Shown piece by piece: positions 1 through 7,665 of a stretch of 17,480 bases of DNA (positions within the stretch are counted from its first letter, which is position 1; each line of letters starts with the position of its first letter). A program made the position numbers and the translations under genes. The notes under the pieces are model-generated. The model had not been told where the DNA came from. It ran no database searches and was given only the letters and a program-made list of their open reading frames with translations. The DNA is from Syntrophomonadaceae bacterium (GTDB lineage: Bacteria > Bacillota > Syntrophomonadia > Syntrophomonadales > Syntrophomonadaceae): assembly GCA_030526885.1 (NCBI GenBank), contig JAUNBV010000014.1, positions 1 through 17,480 of the forward strand, given 5' to 3'.

Positions 1-129
1 AGTGTCAGTCAATATTGTTCCTAGGGGGAACTCGCCCAGCCATACCACGTATTCACCCTCATCGCTCTGCTGAAGCCCAACCTCCAAGCCGTGCAGAGCA
101 GCAACAAAAGGAAATACTACAATATAAAA
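1..129 (-). other. Open leftward reading frame, possible gene fragment running off the left edge
   Basis: The minus strand is open for 43 codons from an in-frame TAA at 130-132 to the window edge. The last part of the translation (including DEGEYVVWLGEFP) looks protein-like, but I do not recognise the family. There is no in-frame ATG and no ribosome binding site before the TTG or GTG codons, so this may be a remnant of a decayed gene, a gene with a rare start, or chance. The plus strand is also open in one frame up to a TAA at 147-149, with a less protein-like translation. Nothing else is visible in this stretch. Confidence 0.2.
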
Positions 130-148
130 TTATCCATAAAAGGGGCTA

Positions 149-182
149 AATCCAAAATCCCAACCGATTGGGATTTTGGATT
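149..182. other. Perfect 15-bp hairpin with 4-base loop
   Basis: Bases 149-163 are the exact reverse complement of 168-182, with the loop CCGA between them. The arm core is CCAAAATCCCAA. Read leftward, the stem is followed by TTTAGCCCCTTTT, a poor U-tract. It may be a backup terminator for the disA transcript or a terminator for a gene ending beyond the left edge, but neither is proven. It could also be the trace of a small repeat element. Confidence 0.55.
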
Positions 183-216
183 CGATTCCAGTATTGGATA
201 GATATGGCAGGATAGC

Positions 217-250
217 AAAAAGTAAGCGCCTCCCTTGGTTAAGGGGAGCC
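217..250 (-). terminator. Probable intrinsic terminator of radA-disA
   Basis: About 40 bases after the disA stop, the leftward transcript can form a stem from CTCCCCTT and AAGGGAG, with one bulged C and a short loop. A TTACTTTTT tract ending at 217 follows it. The stem is imperfect, so confidence is moderate. Confidence 0.5.
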
Positions 251-282
251 GTCGGTGGATAAGCTGGTTGCCGCCGTTTTTT

Positions 283-309
283 TGCTCGATTATATCATAT
301 AATCGAGCA
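283..309. repeat. 27-base palindrome spanning the disA stop codon
   Basis: Bases 283-295 (TGCTCGATTATAT) and 297-309 are exact reverse complements around a single central base. The palindrome contains the last codons of disA (LDYMI) and the stop at 290-292. Read leftward it is followed by an A-run rather than a T-run, so it is not a classical terminator. It could protect the 3' end of the mRNA or bind a dimeric protein. Confidence 0.6.
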
Positions 310-1360
310 TTAATTGTTCCTGTAAGCGTTTCAGGCCGTTGCGGATGGTGCGCGCCCGGGCTTCGCCGATGCCTTCTACCGCGTCCAGGGCTTCTATGTC
401 GGCGTAGGTCACGGGCAGCAGCTGCTTAAAGTGGTCCACGAGGTTTTCGATGATGGCGGGCGGTATGCGGGGTATTTTGCTCAGCATCCGGTAGCCGCGC
501 GGGGATATCTGCTGCTCGGCCTGCGCGGCGCCGCTGCCCAGGCCCAGGGCGCGGGCGATGGTGAAGGCGTCGCAGGCATCGTCCCGCTGCTGTTGCAGGA
601 GATTTTTCATTATTTCGGCGGCGTCGGTCTTGGTGGCGTTGTAGTCTTTGATGATGAGCCGGGTCTCTTTTTCCACGTTTATCATCATTTCATCGAGCTG
701 CATCCGCACCAGCCGGCCTTCGGCGCCGAGTTCCACGATGTAGCTGTTTACTTCTTCGCTGATACCCACTACGCGCAGGCCGCGGTTGATGAGTTCGCAG
801 GCGTCGGCCACGGTGACTATGTCTTCAAATTCCATGCCGCCCAGGCGCTGCAGCTCCGTGGTGAATACGTTGTGATATTTTTCCAGCGTTTGCAGGGCCT
901 GGTTGGACTTGGCGAGCAGGGCGCTGATCTCGCGCAGGCGGAAGCTGACGTCGTGCAGAAATAGGGTGACGACGGCGCGGCGCTGGGATATCGCGATTAC
1001 CAGCTCTCCGGTTTGTTGCGCCACGCGGGAGGCGGTGCGGTGGCGGATGCCGGTTTCGGTGGTGGGCAGGGAGGTGTCCGGGTCGAGCTGTACGTTGGCT
1101 TTCAGGATGCGGCTCAGGTCGGGGGCGATGATGATGGCGCCGTCCATCTTGGCCAGCTCATACAGCCGCGAGGGGGTGAATTCGCAGTCGATGTCAAACC
1201 CGCCGGATACCAGCTCCATCAGCTTGGGCGAGTCGCCCACTACGATGAGCGCGCCGGTGTTGGCTTCCTTTACGTTTTCAATGCCTTGCCGGAAAACGGT
1301 GCCGGGCGCTATTTTGGCCAGCGCCTCCTTTAATACGGTGCGATAGATCTCTTCCGCCAT
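290..1360 (-). CDS. disA: DNA integrity scanning protein DisA, di-adenylate cyclase
   Basis: DisA condenses two ATP into cyclic di-AMP while scanning DNA; in Bacillus, stalling at branched DNA lowers its activity and delays sporulation. The 356-residue length matches the family (about 360). The N-terminal DAC domain carries both catalytic signatures, DGA at residues 73-75 and GIRHRTA at 104-110. A helical linker follows, and a helix-hairpin-helix DNA-binding segment lies near the C terminus (VEGIGEARARTI, about 325-340). The ATG is preceded by a GGGGGGAT ribosome binding site that lies inside the last codons of radA. Only three bases separate the radA stop from this start, so the two are probably translationally coupled. 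The octamer architecture is inferred from the family. Confidence 0.96.
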   Translation of the reverse strand: MAEEIYRTVLKEALAKIAPGTVFRQGIENVKEANTGALIVVGDSPKLMELVSGGFDIDCEFTPSRLYELAKMDGAIIIAPDLSRILKANVQLDPDTSLPTTETGIRHRTASRVAQQTGELVIAISQRRAVVTLFLHDVSFRLREISALLAKSNQALQTLEKYHNVFTTELQRLGGMEFEDIVTVADACELINRGLRVVGISEEVNSYIVELGAEGRLVRMQLDEMMINVEKETRLIIKDYNATKTDAAEIMKNLLQQQRDDACDAFTIARALGLGSGAAQAEQQISPRGYRMLSKIPRIPPAIIENLVDHFKQLLPVTYADIEALDAVEGIGEARARTIRNGLKRLQEQLMLDYMI

Positions 1361-1363
1361 GTC

Positions 1364-2722
1364 TTATCCCCCCATCATCAAATCTATAAATTGGTTCAGA
1401 TTCTTTACGGTAATGAGCTCAAGCCCGTAGTCGCTCTGTTCGCTGCGCCGCGCCCCGGCAGGGATGACGGCGCGGGCAAAGCCTAAGCGGGAGGCTTCGC
1501 GCAGCCGCAGGTCGAGAAAGGGTGTGGCGCGAAGCTCACCGGATAACGCCAGCTCGCCGATGATTACGACGTCTTCCGGCAGCGGGCGATCCCGCCATGA
1601 GGACAGGACGGCGGCGGCGATGCCCAAGTCCACGGCGGGGTCTTTCAAAAACAGGCCGCCGGTGACTTTTACGTACACGTCGCAGTTGCCAAGGTTTATG
1701 CCGCGGCTTTTTTCCAGCACGGCTATCATCAGGGCCAGCCGGCTTTGCTCGATGCCGGAGGCGGTGCGCCGCCCGTAGGCGGGGCCGGCGGACGATACCA
1801 GGGCCTGAAGCTCGATCAGCAGGGGGCGGCTGCCTTCAAAGGACGCCACTACGGCTGAACCGCAGATGCCGGGGTCGCGGCTGCTCAAAAATATCTCCGA
1901 GGGGTCTTGCACTTCCACCAGCCCCAGCCCGCTCATTTCCAGCAGGCCGATTTCGTCGGTGGAGCCAAACCGGTTCTTGGCCCCGCGCAGCAGGCGAAAG
2001 GCGTAGTTTCTCTCTCCTTCAAAGTATATCACGACGTCTACCAGATGCTCCAGCATCTTGGGCCCGGCCAGCAAGCCTTCTTTGGTGACGTGGCCCACCA
2101 AAAACAGTACGCGCTCGCTGGTTTTCGCGAGTTTCATCAGCCGGGCGGTACATTCGCGCAGCTGCGCCGCGCTGCCGGGGATGGAGGATACTTCCGGCGA
2201 GTACACGGTCTGGATGGAGTCGATGATGATGAGCTCCGGCTCCAGTTCGCGCACGTATTCTTCCAGTTGGTCCAGGTTTTGTTCGTTTAAAAGATAGATG
2301 GTGTCGCTGTCTATGTTGAGGCGCTCGGCGCGCAGCTTTATTTGCCGGGGCGATTCCTCGCCGGACAGGTACAGTACGCGGCGGCCTTCGCCTCCGATGG
2401 CGCCGGCCACTTGCAGGAGCAGGGTGGATTTGCCCACTCCCGGATCGCCGCCCAGCAACACCAGCGAACCCGGCACCATGCCGCCGCCCAACACCCGGTC
2501 CAGCTCCGCAATGCCGCTTTTCAGGCGTTTTTTGCTTTCGCCGCCCACTTGCTTTAAGGTGACGGCGGGCTCCCGTTTGACGGCCCTGGCCGCGCTTTGG
2601 GAGGCGGTCACGACCTCCTCGGCAAAGCGGTTCCACGCCCCGCAGGCGGGGCAGCGCCCCAGCCATTTGCCGCTCTCATAACCACAATCGGCGCAGAAGA
2701 ATACTGTTTTGGCCTTGCTCAT
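1364..2722 (-). CDS. radA: DNA repair protein RadA, RecA-like ATPase with Lon-like C-terminal domain
   Basis: RadA (Sms) helps branch migration and processing of recombination intermediates, and in Bacillus it binds DisA and represses its cyclase activity. A zinc finger is seen at C10-x2-C13 and C24-x2-C27, Walker A GGDPGVGKST at 91-100, Walker B LIIIDS near 164-169 and the RadA-specific KNRFGS motif at 249-254. The Lon-protease-like domain fills the C terminus. I chose the ATG at 2722 because the product then begins MSKAKTVFFC as the family does. An in-frame GTG at 2734 would add four residues but sits directly against the AGAAGG ribosome binding site. The chosen start is somewhat far (about 13 bases) from that site, so the start stays slightly uncertain. 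Confidence 0.95.
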   Translation of the reverse strand: MSKAKTVFFCADCGYESGKWLGRCPACGAWNRFAEEVVTASQSAARAVKREPAVTLKQVGGESKKRLKSGIAELDRVLGGGMVPGSLVLLGGDPGVGKSTLLLQVAGAIGGEGRRVLYLSGEESPRQIKLRAERLNIDSDTIYLLNEQNLDQLEEYVRELEPELIIIDSIQTVYSPEVSSIPGSAAQLRECTARLMKLAKTSERVLFLVGHVTKEGLLAGPKMLEHLVDVVIYFEGERNYAFRLLRGAKNRFGSTDEIGLLEMSGLGLVEVQDPSEIFLSSRDPGICGSAVVASFEGSRPLLIELQALVSSAGPAYGRRTASGIEQSRLALMIAVLEKSRGINLGNCDVYVKVTGGLFLKDPAVDLGIAAAVLSSWRDRPLPEDVVIIGELALSGELRATPFLDLRLREASRLGFARAVIPAGARRSEQSDYGLELITVKNLNQFIDLMMGG

Positions 2723-2758
2723 CTCATGTATCACACCTTCTGGTTCATTTATTATATA

Positions 2759-2787
2759 TATATAGGGCAGAATCCTTTTTCCGTCAA
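2759..2787 (-). promoter_or_regulatory. Sigma-A promoter for radA-disA
   Basis: Reading leftward there is TTGACG (2782-2787), a 17-base spacer, and TATATA (2759-2764), with AT-rich sequence following. It lies between the clpC terminator and the radA start, leaving a leader of about 30 bases. This gives radA-disA transcription independent of the CtsR-controlled operon upstream. Confidence 0.75.
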
Positions 2788-2882
2788 AATTTTACACCAT
2801 TTCATGGACTGTGCCCCGCCAGGGGCAGCGGTGCGATTTTTAGGTATGGGGCAAAATGTTAACCAAGGGGGCGGAAACGGCC

Positions 2883-2910
2883 AAAAGAAAAGGAGCCGCC
2901 AGGCCCCTTT
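2883..2910 (-). terminator. Intrinsic terminator after clpC
   Basis: Leftward transcript: AAAGGGGCC, loop TGGC, GGCTCCTTT (nine pairs including one G-U), followed by TCTTTT. It lies about 45 bases after the clpC stop and separates the clp operon from radA. Confidence 0.8.
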
Positions 2911-2953
2911 CCCCCGTCACCGCCACCCCTAAAGGGCAGCCGGTACATATAAC

Positions 2954-5437
2954 TTATGCTTTTTTCTTTATGGCGATGTCGTTGTCGGCCACGTCCACCA
3001 ATATGGTATCGCCGGGCTGCACGGTTTTTTGCAGGATGGCTTCGGAAATGTTGTCTTCCACCAGGCGCTGCAGGGCGCGTTTCAGGGGGCGGGCCCCGTA
3101 GGCGGCGTCGTAGCCGTCGCGGATCAGCTTTTCGCGGGCGGCGGGGCTTACCTCCAGGCCGTAATCGCTCTCCTTGAGGCGCGCGGCGAGCTGCTTGAGC
3201 AGCAGGCCCACGATGGCCTTTAATTCTTCTTCGTTCAGGCTCTGGAACACGATGATTTCATCGATGCGGTTCAAAAACTCAGGCCGGAAGATGTGCTTGG
3301 TCTGCTCTAACACCACCTCTTTCATCTTTTGATAGTTTTCGGCTTCGTCCACCGCGCGGGCAAAGCCCATGGTGCGGTCGCGGCGCAGGCTTTCCGCGCC
3401 GGCGTTGGAAGTCATGATAATGATGGTGTTGCGAAAGTCCACGGTACGGCCATGCCCGTCGGTCATGCGGCCATCTTCCAGCACTTGCAGCAGTATATTG
3501 AACACGTCGGGGTGGGCTTTTTCAATTTCATCCAGCAAGATGACGGAATAGGGCTTGCGCCGCACTTTTTCGGTGAGCTGGCCGCCTTCGTCGTAGCCGA
3601 CGTAGCCGGGCGGCGAGCCGATCATGCGGGATACCGCGTGTTTCTCCATATACTCCGACATGTCGATGCGGATGATGGCGTCCTCGGTGGCAAACATGGC
3701 TTCGGCCAGCGCGCGCGCCAGCTCGGTCTTGCCAACGCCGGTGGGGCCGAGGAAGATAAATGAACCGATGGGGCGCTTGGGGTCTTTTAAACCCGCGCGG
3801 GCGCGGCGCACGGCGGATGATACCGCTTTTACGGCGGCGTCCTGGCCGATGACGCGGCGGTGCAGTTCTTCCTCCAGCCGTAGCAGGCGGTCGCTCTCTT
3901 CTTCCGCCAACCGGCTGACCGGGATGCCGGTCCAACTGGCAACGATTTCGGTTATTTCGGCTTCGCCTACCGTGCCCTGGCTCATGCTGCGCTGTCCGGC
4001 CCATTCGCGGCGGCGGTTTTCGATGCTCTCGCGCAGGGCCTGTTCCTGGTCGCGCATCCGCGCCGCATTTTCAAAGTTCTGCGCGGCAATGGCTTCTTCT
4101 TTTTCCTGAATCAGTTCATTGAGTTGTTCTTCCATGGCCTTGATTTCCGGCGGGGTGGTGTATCCGGCCAGGCGCAGGCGTGAAGCGGCTTCGTCCATCA
4201 GGTCGATGGCTTTGTCCGGCAGGAAGCGGTCGCTGATATAGCGGGCGGAGAGTTTCACCGCGGCTTCCACGGCTTGGTCGCTGATCTTTACGCCGTGATG
4301 CGCTTCGTAACGGTCGCGCAACCCCTTCAGAATGGCCACGCTTTCTTCGATGGAGGGTTCATCCAGGATGATGGGCTGGAAACGGCGTTCCAGGGCGGCA
4401 TCCTTTTCAATATACTTGCGGTATTCGTCCAGGGTAGTGGCGCCTACGCACTGAAATTCGCCGCGCGCGAGCGAGGGCTTCAAAATATTGGCGGCGTCGA
4501 TGGAACCTTCCGCCGCGCCCGCGCCGACCAGGGTGTGCAGTTCGTCGATGAACACGATGATATCGCCGGAGTTTTTTATTTCATTCAGGCTCTTGACCAA
4601 GCGGTCCTCGAATTCGCCGCGAAATTTGGTGCCGGCTACCATGGTGGACATGTCCAGGTTGACCACGCGCTTGTTTTTGAGCGGTTCGGGAACCTGGTTT
4701 TCCGCTATGCGCTGGGCCAAGCCTTCCGCTACCGCGGTCTTGCCCACCCCAGGGTCGCCGATCAGTACGGGGTTGTTTTTGGTGCGGCGCGATAATATCT
4801 GAATCACGCGCTCGATCTCCTGATGGCGTCCGATGACGGGATCGAGCCGGCCTTCGCGGGCGGAGGCGGTGAGGTCGGTGCTGAACTGATCCAACACCGG
4901 GGTCTTGCTGCGTGGTTTGCGCCGGTTGCCCGCAGCGGAGCCGGTGTTTGCAGCCGCATTCTGGGGGTCGCCCTCCGCTGCCGGGCCCTGGTTTTGGCCG
5001 CCCAGCAATAACAGCACCTGTTGGCGCAGGGCTTCCGGCTGTACGCCCAAGCCCTGCAATACCTGGCTGGCTGCGCCTTCACCCTCGCTGAGCAGGCCCA
5101 GCAGCAGATGCTCTGTGCCGACGTAGTTGACCCCCTGCTGGCGGGCTTCGTCAAAGGCGAGGTTAAACACCTTCTTGACCCGCGGGGTTATGGGCAACTC
5201 CCCGTTGTCGCCTTCGGCGCCGGGAGGATTGGCGCCTAAGAATTGCTGCAGCTCGGCGCGCACTTGCTCCGGGTCCACGCCCTGACTGGCCAGGGCGCGC
5301 GCGCCTATGCCTTCGCCTTCCCGCAGCAAGCCGAGCAATATATGCTCCGTGCCGATGGCGGGATGCCCCAGGGCCCGTGCTTCTTCCTGCGCGTGGACCA
5401 GGGTATTGCGGGCGCGTTGAGTAAAGCGTCTAAGCAT
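2954..5437 (-). CDS. clpC: ATP-dependent Clp protease ATP-binding subunit ClpC
   Basis: ClpC is a hexameric AAA+ unfoldase that feeds proteins to ClpP, including substrates marked by arginine phosphorylation. The 827-residue product has two N-terminal repeats (GTEHILLGL from 29 and GTEHLLLGL from 108). E31 and E109 match the positions implicated in phospho-arginine binding in Bacillus (inference by alignment). AAA-1 has Walker A GDPGVGKT at 227-234 and Walker B at 293-299. A UVR-like coiled middle region lies at about 435-472. AAA-2 has Walker A GPTGVGKT at 564-571 and Walker B near 632-637. The ClpP-binding tripeptide is probably MGF at 690-692. A linker rich in Asn, Gly and Ala (about 147-172) joins the N domain to AAA-1. 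The start overlaps the end of mcsB by eight bases and its AAGGGGG ribosome binding site lies inside mcsB. Confidence 0.97.
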   Translation of the reverse strand: MLRRFTQRARNTLVHAQEEARALGHPAIGTEHILLGLLREGEGIGARALASQGVDPEQVRAELQQFLGANPPGAEGDNGELPITPRVKKVFNLAFDEARQQGVNYVGTEHLLLGLLSEGEGAASQVLQGLGVQPEALRQQVLLLLGGQNQGPAAEGDPQNAAANTGSAAGNRRKPRSKTPVLDQFSTDLTASAREGRLDPVIGRHQEIERVIQILSRRTKNNPVLIGDPGVGKTAVAEGLAQRIAENQVPEPLKNKRVVNLDMSTMVAGTKFRGEFEDRLVKSLNEIKNSGDIIVFIDELHTLVGAGAAEGSIDAANILKPSLARGEFQCVGATTLDEYRKYIEKDAALERRFQPIILDEPSIEESVAILKGLRDRYEAHHGVKISDQAVEAAVKLSARYISDRFLPDKAIDLMDEAASRLRLAGYTTPPEIKAMEEQLNELIQEKEEAIAAQNFENAARMRDQEQALRESIENRRREWAGQRSMSQGTVGEAEITEIVASWTGIPVSRLAEEESDRLLRLEEELHRRVIGQDAAVKAVSSAVRRARAGLKDPKRPIGSFIFLGPTGVGKTELARALAEAMFATEDAIIRIDMSEYMEKHAVSRMIGSPPGYVGYDEGGQLTEKVRRKPYSVILLDEIEKAHPDVFNILLQVLEDGRMTDGHGRTVDFRNTIIIMTSNAGAESLRRDRTMGFARAVDEAENYQKMKEVVLEQTKHIFRPEFLNRIDEIIVFQSLNEEELKAIVGLLLKQLAARLKESDYGLEVSPAAREKLIRDGYDAAYGARPLKRALQRLVEDNISEAILQKTVQPGDTILVDVADNDIAIKKKA

Positions 5438-6497
5438 GTTCAGTCCCCCTTAATTTTTCCTGTATCAGTTCCGCGCGGCGCACGTCGCGCTCGTGCGGCT
5501 GCATCTCCAAGCCGCTGTATTGCTGTAAATGGGCGGGGCGTATACACACCATAAGCTCGGTGATGTCTGCGGGCCCCAACCCTTTTATCACATCCATATC
5601 CACCCCTAAACGCAGATCGGACAACAAGGCCAAGGCTTCCTGGCTGGTCATAAGCCGCGCATAGCGCAGCAGGCCGAATGCGCGCCCTACTTTGTCCTCC
5701 AGCTCCCGCGCCGATTTCTGCCGCAACTGCTGGCGCTGCAATAATTCCTGCTCCGCCACTTGCAGCACTACGCCGGTAAGGTATTCGCACAGGTCCTTCT
5801 CGCTTTGCCCCATGGTGACCTGATTGGATATCTGAAAAAAGTTGCCCGAGGCTTCGCTGCCTTCACCGTAGATGCCCCGCACCGCCAGCCCCAGCTGGGA
5901 CAGGCGCTGGAACACGCCGCGGCTCTGGCCGCTCATTTGCAGGGCCGGCAGGTGCATCATCACCGAGGCGCGCATACCGGTGCCCATATTGGTGGGACAG
6001 GCGGTAAGATAGCCCCATTTCCCGTCGTAAGCGTATTCCAACCGTTGCTCCAGCAGGTCGTCGGCGGCGTCGGCCTGCTCCCAGCACCCGCTCAACTGCA
6101 GGCCCGGCAACAGGGCTTGAATGCGCAGGTGGTCTTCCTCGTTGACCATGATGGACAGCGAGGCGTCGGCGTTCAGCATTACTCCGTGCACCGGCGAGCC
6201 GTTTTGGGCATGTTCCGGGCTGACCAACTGTTTTTCCACCAATATCTGCCGCTGTAAAGGGGAAATGGCGTCAAAGGCCACCGCTTCCACCGTGTATTGG
6301 CCTTGCATAGCGGCTCCGGCCGCGCATATTTCCTCCATGCTTTGCCGGGCCTGCTCGCCGTCGAAGCGATTGGGAAAGGCTATGGCGGCCAGATTGCGCG
6401 CCAGCCGCACCCGGCTGCTTATCACGATGCTCTCGCTGCCGGCCTGCTGCTCCATCCACCGCACGCGAGGGCTTTGAATTATTTCCTGAATGTTCAT
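5430..6497 (-). CDS. mcsB: Protein-arginine kinase McsB
   Basis: McsB phosphorylates arginine residues on damaged proteins and on CtsR, marking them for ClpCP. It belongs to the phosphagen (guanido) kinase superfamily. Visible motifs are SSRVRLARN at 27-35, NEEDH at 119-123, CPTNMGTGMR at 167-176 with the reactive cysteine C167, and the nucleotide-binding RGIYGEGSEASG near 207-218. Near the C terminus, RDVRRA (337-342) matches the conserved motif that forms the allosteric phospho-arginine pocket in bacterial McsB. The 355-residue length is typical. The ATG follows AAAGGAGGG at good spacing, 13 bases after the mcsA stop. Confidence 0.96.
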   Translation of the reverse strand: MNIQEIIQSPRVRWMEQQAGSESIVISSRVRLARNLAAIAFPNRFDGEQARQSMEEICAAGAAMQGQYTVEAVAFDAISPLQRQILVEKQLVSPEHAQNGSPVHGVMLNADASLSIMVNEEDHLRIQALLPGLQLSGCWEQADAADDLLEQRLEYAYDGKWGYLTACPTNMGTGMRASVMMHLPALQMSGQSRGVFQRLSQLGLAVRGIYGEGSEASGNFFQISNQVTMGQSEKDLCEYLTGVVLQVAEQELLQRQQLRQKSARELEDKVGRAFGLLRYARLMTSQEALALLSDLRLGVDMDVIKGLGPADITELMVCIRPAHLQQYSGLEMQPHERDVRRAELIQEKLRGTEHA

Positions 6498-6510
6498 GCC
6501 CGTCCCTCCT

Positions 6511-7020
6511 TTATGCCATCTGCGCTTCCAGCGCCTTGATGGAATCGCGGATCTCCGCAGCCTGCTCGTAGTGTTCCGCCACCACGGCCTCCTGCAAACG
6601 CAGTTTAAGCTGCTCGATCTCCTTTAGCAACAGCACCGAGCCGCCGCAGCGGGAAGGTATTTTGCCGGTATGCTGGGCATTGCCGTGGATATGGCTGATG
6701 AGCGGGGCCAGTTCTTCCCCGAAGCTTATGAAGCATTCCGCACAGCCCAACTTGCCGGTCTGACGTATATCCACCATGCTGCTGCCGCAGCGCGGGCACA
6801 ACGCCTGCTCCTGCGCAACAGGCGCCGCGCCCGCCGTCGGGGGCTTGAGGCCGAACAGGCTGCCCAACAGGTTGGGGAGGGAAAAATCGCTCATCCCGAA
6901 CAGTTTCATGCCCTTTTTGGCGGCGCATTCGGCGCACAAATGCAGTTGCTGCATCTCGCCGTTCACCATCTGGGTGAATTGGACCGCCACCGGTTTTTGG
7001 TTACATTCATTGCACAACAT
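6511..7020 (-). CDS. mcsA: McsA, zinc-binding activator of McsB
   Basis: McsA activates the arginine kinase McsB and modulates CtsR. The 169-residue protein has four Cys-x2-Cys pairs, C3/C6, C29/C32, C75/C78 and C93/C96, arranged as two zinc-binding modules. Its C-terminal UVR-type coiled coil (about 134-168, including EHYEQAAEIRD) resembles that in ClpC and UvrB. Order and spacing match the ctsR-mcsA-mcsB-clpC operon of low-GC Gram-positives. An AAAGGA ribosome binding site stands about 11 bases before the ATG. Confidence 0.94.
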   Translation of the reverse strand: MLCNECNQKPVAVQFTQMVNGEMQQLHLCAECAAKKGMKLFGMSDFSLPNLLGSLFGLKPPTAGAAPVAQEQALCPRCGSSMVDIRQTGKLGCAECFISFGEELAPLISHIHGNAQHTGKIPSRCGGSVLLLKEIEQLKLRLQEAVVAEHYEQAAEIRDSIKALEAQMA

Positions 7021-7050
7021 GATATTATCATTCCTTTCGATGCGCGCTTT

Positions 7051-7473
7051 TTATTCAAACAAGCTGCGCAGGGATTTGTATAGGCCTTCGTTGAAACGCA
7101 GGCGGTATTCCAGCGGTAAATTGTCGCCGGAGTGCAGGGCCAGATAGCTCACCAACGCCGATTCGCGTTCGCTGAGTTTGCCTTGCTCCTTCAGGTCGTC
7201 GATGTACTTGAACAGGGGGTTCTGCCGCTGGGCATCCCATGATTCCAACCGATACTGACTGATGCGCACAAAACCGCCCCCGCCGCGGCGGCTGACGGTG
7301 CAGTACCCCTCCTGCTCGGTAAAGCGGGTATTGAGCACGTATGTCACCTGCGACGGCACACAGCAAAAGGTCTCGGCCAACTCGGTGCGCTGGATTTCGA
7401 TTTGCTTATCCTCGCTGCGCTCTATGAGCACCTTCAAGTATTGCTCGATGCGATCGGTAAGGTTCTTCTTCAT
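7051..7473 (-). CDS. ctsR: Transcriptional repressor of stress genes CtsR
   Basis: CtsR represses clp genes and is inactivated by heat; McsB phosphorylation and ClpCP clear it from DNA. The product is 140 residues, slightly short for the family (about 150). The N-terminal winged helix runs from the start to about residue 72 and ends in RRGGGGFVRI, whose glycine-rich wing tip (about 63-67) is the known thermosensing loop. The helical C-terminal domain follows. I chose the ATG at 7473 because AAGGAGG stands eight bases upstream and the product begins MKKNLTDRIEQYL as CtsR proteins do. A longer in-frame extension to 7635 runs through the promoter and terminator region and is rejected. Confidence 0.95.
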   Translation of the reverse strand: MKKNLTDRIEQYLKVLIERSEDKQIEIQRTELAETFCCVPSQVTYVLNTRFTEQEGYCTVSRRGGGGFVRISQYRLESWDAQRQNPLFKYIDDLKEQGKLSERESALVSYLALHSGDNLPLEYRLRFNEGLYKSLRSLFE

Positions 7474-7485
7474 AACGAGCGCCTC

Positions 7486-7502
7486 CTTGACTTTTGTTGA
7501 CT
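7486..7502 (-). promoter_or_regulatory. CtsR operator
   Basis: Leftward strand: AGTCAAC-AAA-AGTCAAG, two direct heptads with a three-base spacer. It matches the CtsR consensus of tandem RGTCAAA separated by NAN except at the last base of each heptad. It sits just after the predicted transcription start and runs into the ctsR ribosome binding site, so bound CtsR should block its own operon. Confidence 0.85.
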
Positions 7503-7510
7503 TTTGTATT

Positions 7511-7538
7511 ATTTTACTCTTTTTTTGCCCTTTTGCAA
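7511..7538 (-). promoter_or_regulatory. Sigma-A promoter of the ctsR operon
   Basis: TTGCAA (7533-7538), a 16-base A-rich spacer, then TAAAAT (7511-7516), leftward. The start point would fall near 7504, beside the CtsR operator. Confidence 0.65.
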
Positions 7539-7578
7539 TAGTTTTATGAAATCGGCCGGTCAATATGCCGTTGGCGCC

Positions 7579-7657
7579 AAAAAGAACTGCCGGGGACAGC
7601 AAATGTAGGGCACCGTGGCCAGACGACGGCCCCATCGTATTACTGTACCGGGCAGTT
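7579..7657 (-). terminator. Structured terminator after the mbl-glycosyltransferase genes
   Basis: The leftward transcript has AACTGCC (from 7657) able to pair with GGCAGTT (ending 7585). Nearby GG/CC and ACAG/CTGT pairs extend the stem, and CTTTTT follows at once. The enclosed segment can form a smaller internal hairpin. Position after the glycosyltransferase stop and before the ctsR promoter fits a terminator. The long branched loop makes it unusual. Confidence 0.45.
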
Positions 7658-7665
7658 GCTTTTGG

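Noticed and set aside
168..192. tRNA-like T-arm word GGATTCGATTCC next to the hairpin, suggesting an attachment site
   Set aside because: The five-pair T-stem does not form properly and no acceptor stem, anticodon arm, integrase gene or direct repeat is present.
431..964. Long plus-strand open frame opposite disA, and similar plus-strand frames opposite radA, clpC, mcsB, livG, livM and livK
   Set aside because: They are antisense shadows of confidently identified genes in GC-rich DNA, with low-complexity translations and no supporting ribosome binding sites.
7474..7635. N-terminal extension of ctsR by 54 codons
   Set aside because: It crosses the promoter, the CtsR operator and the preceding terminator, lacks a ribosome binding site, and does not resemble CtsR.
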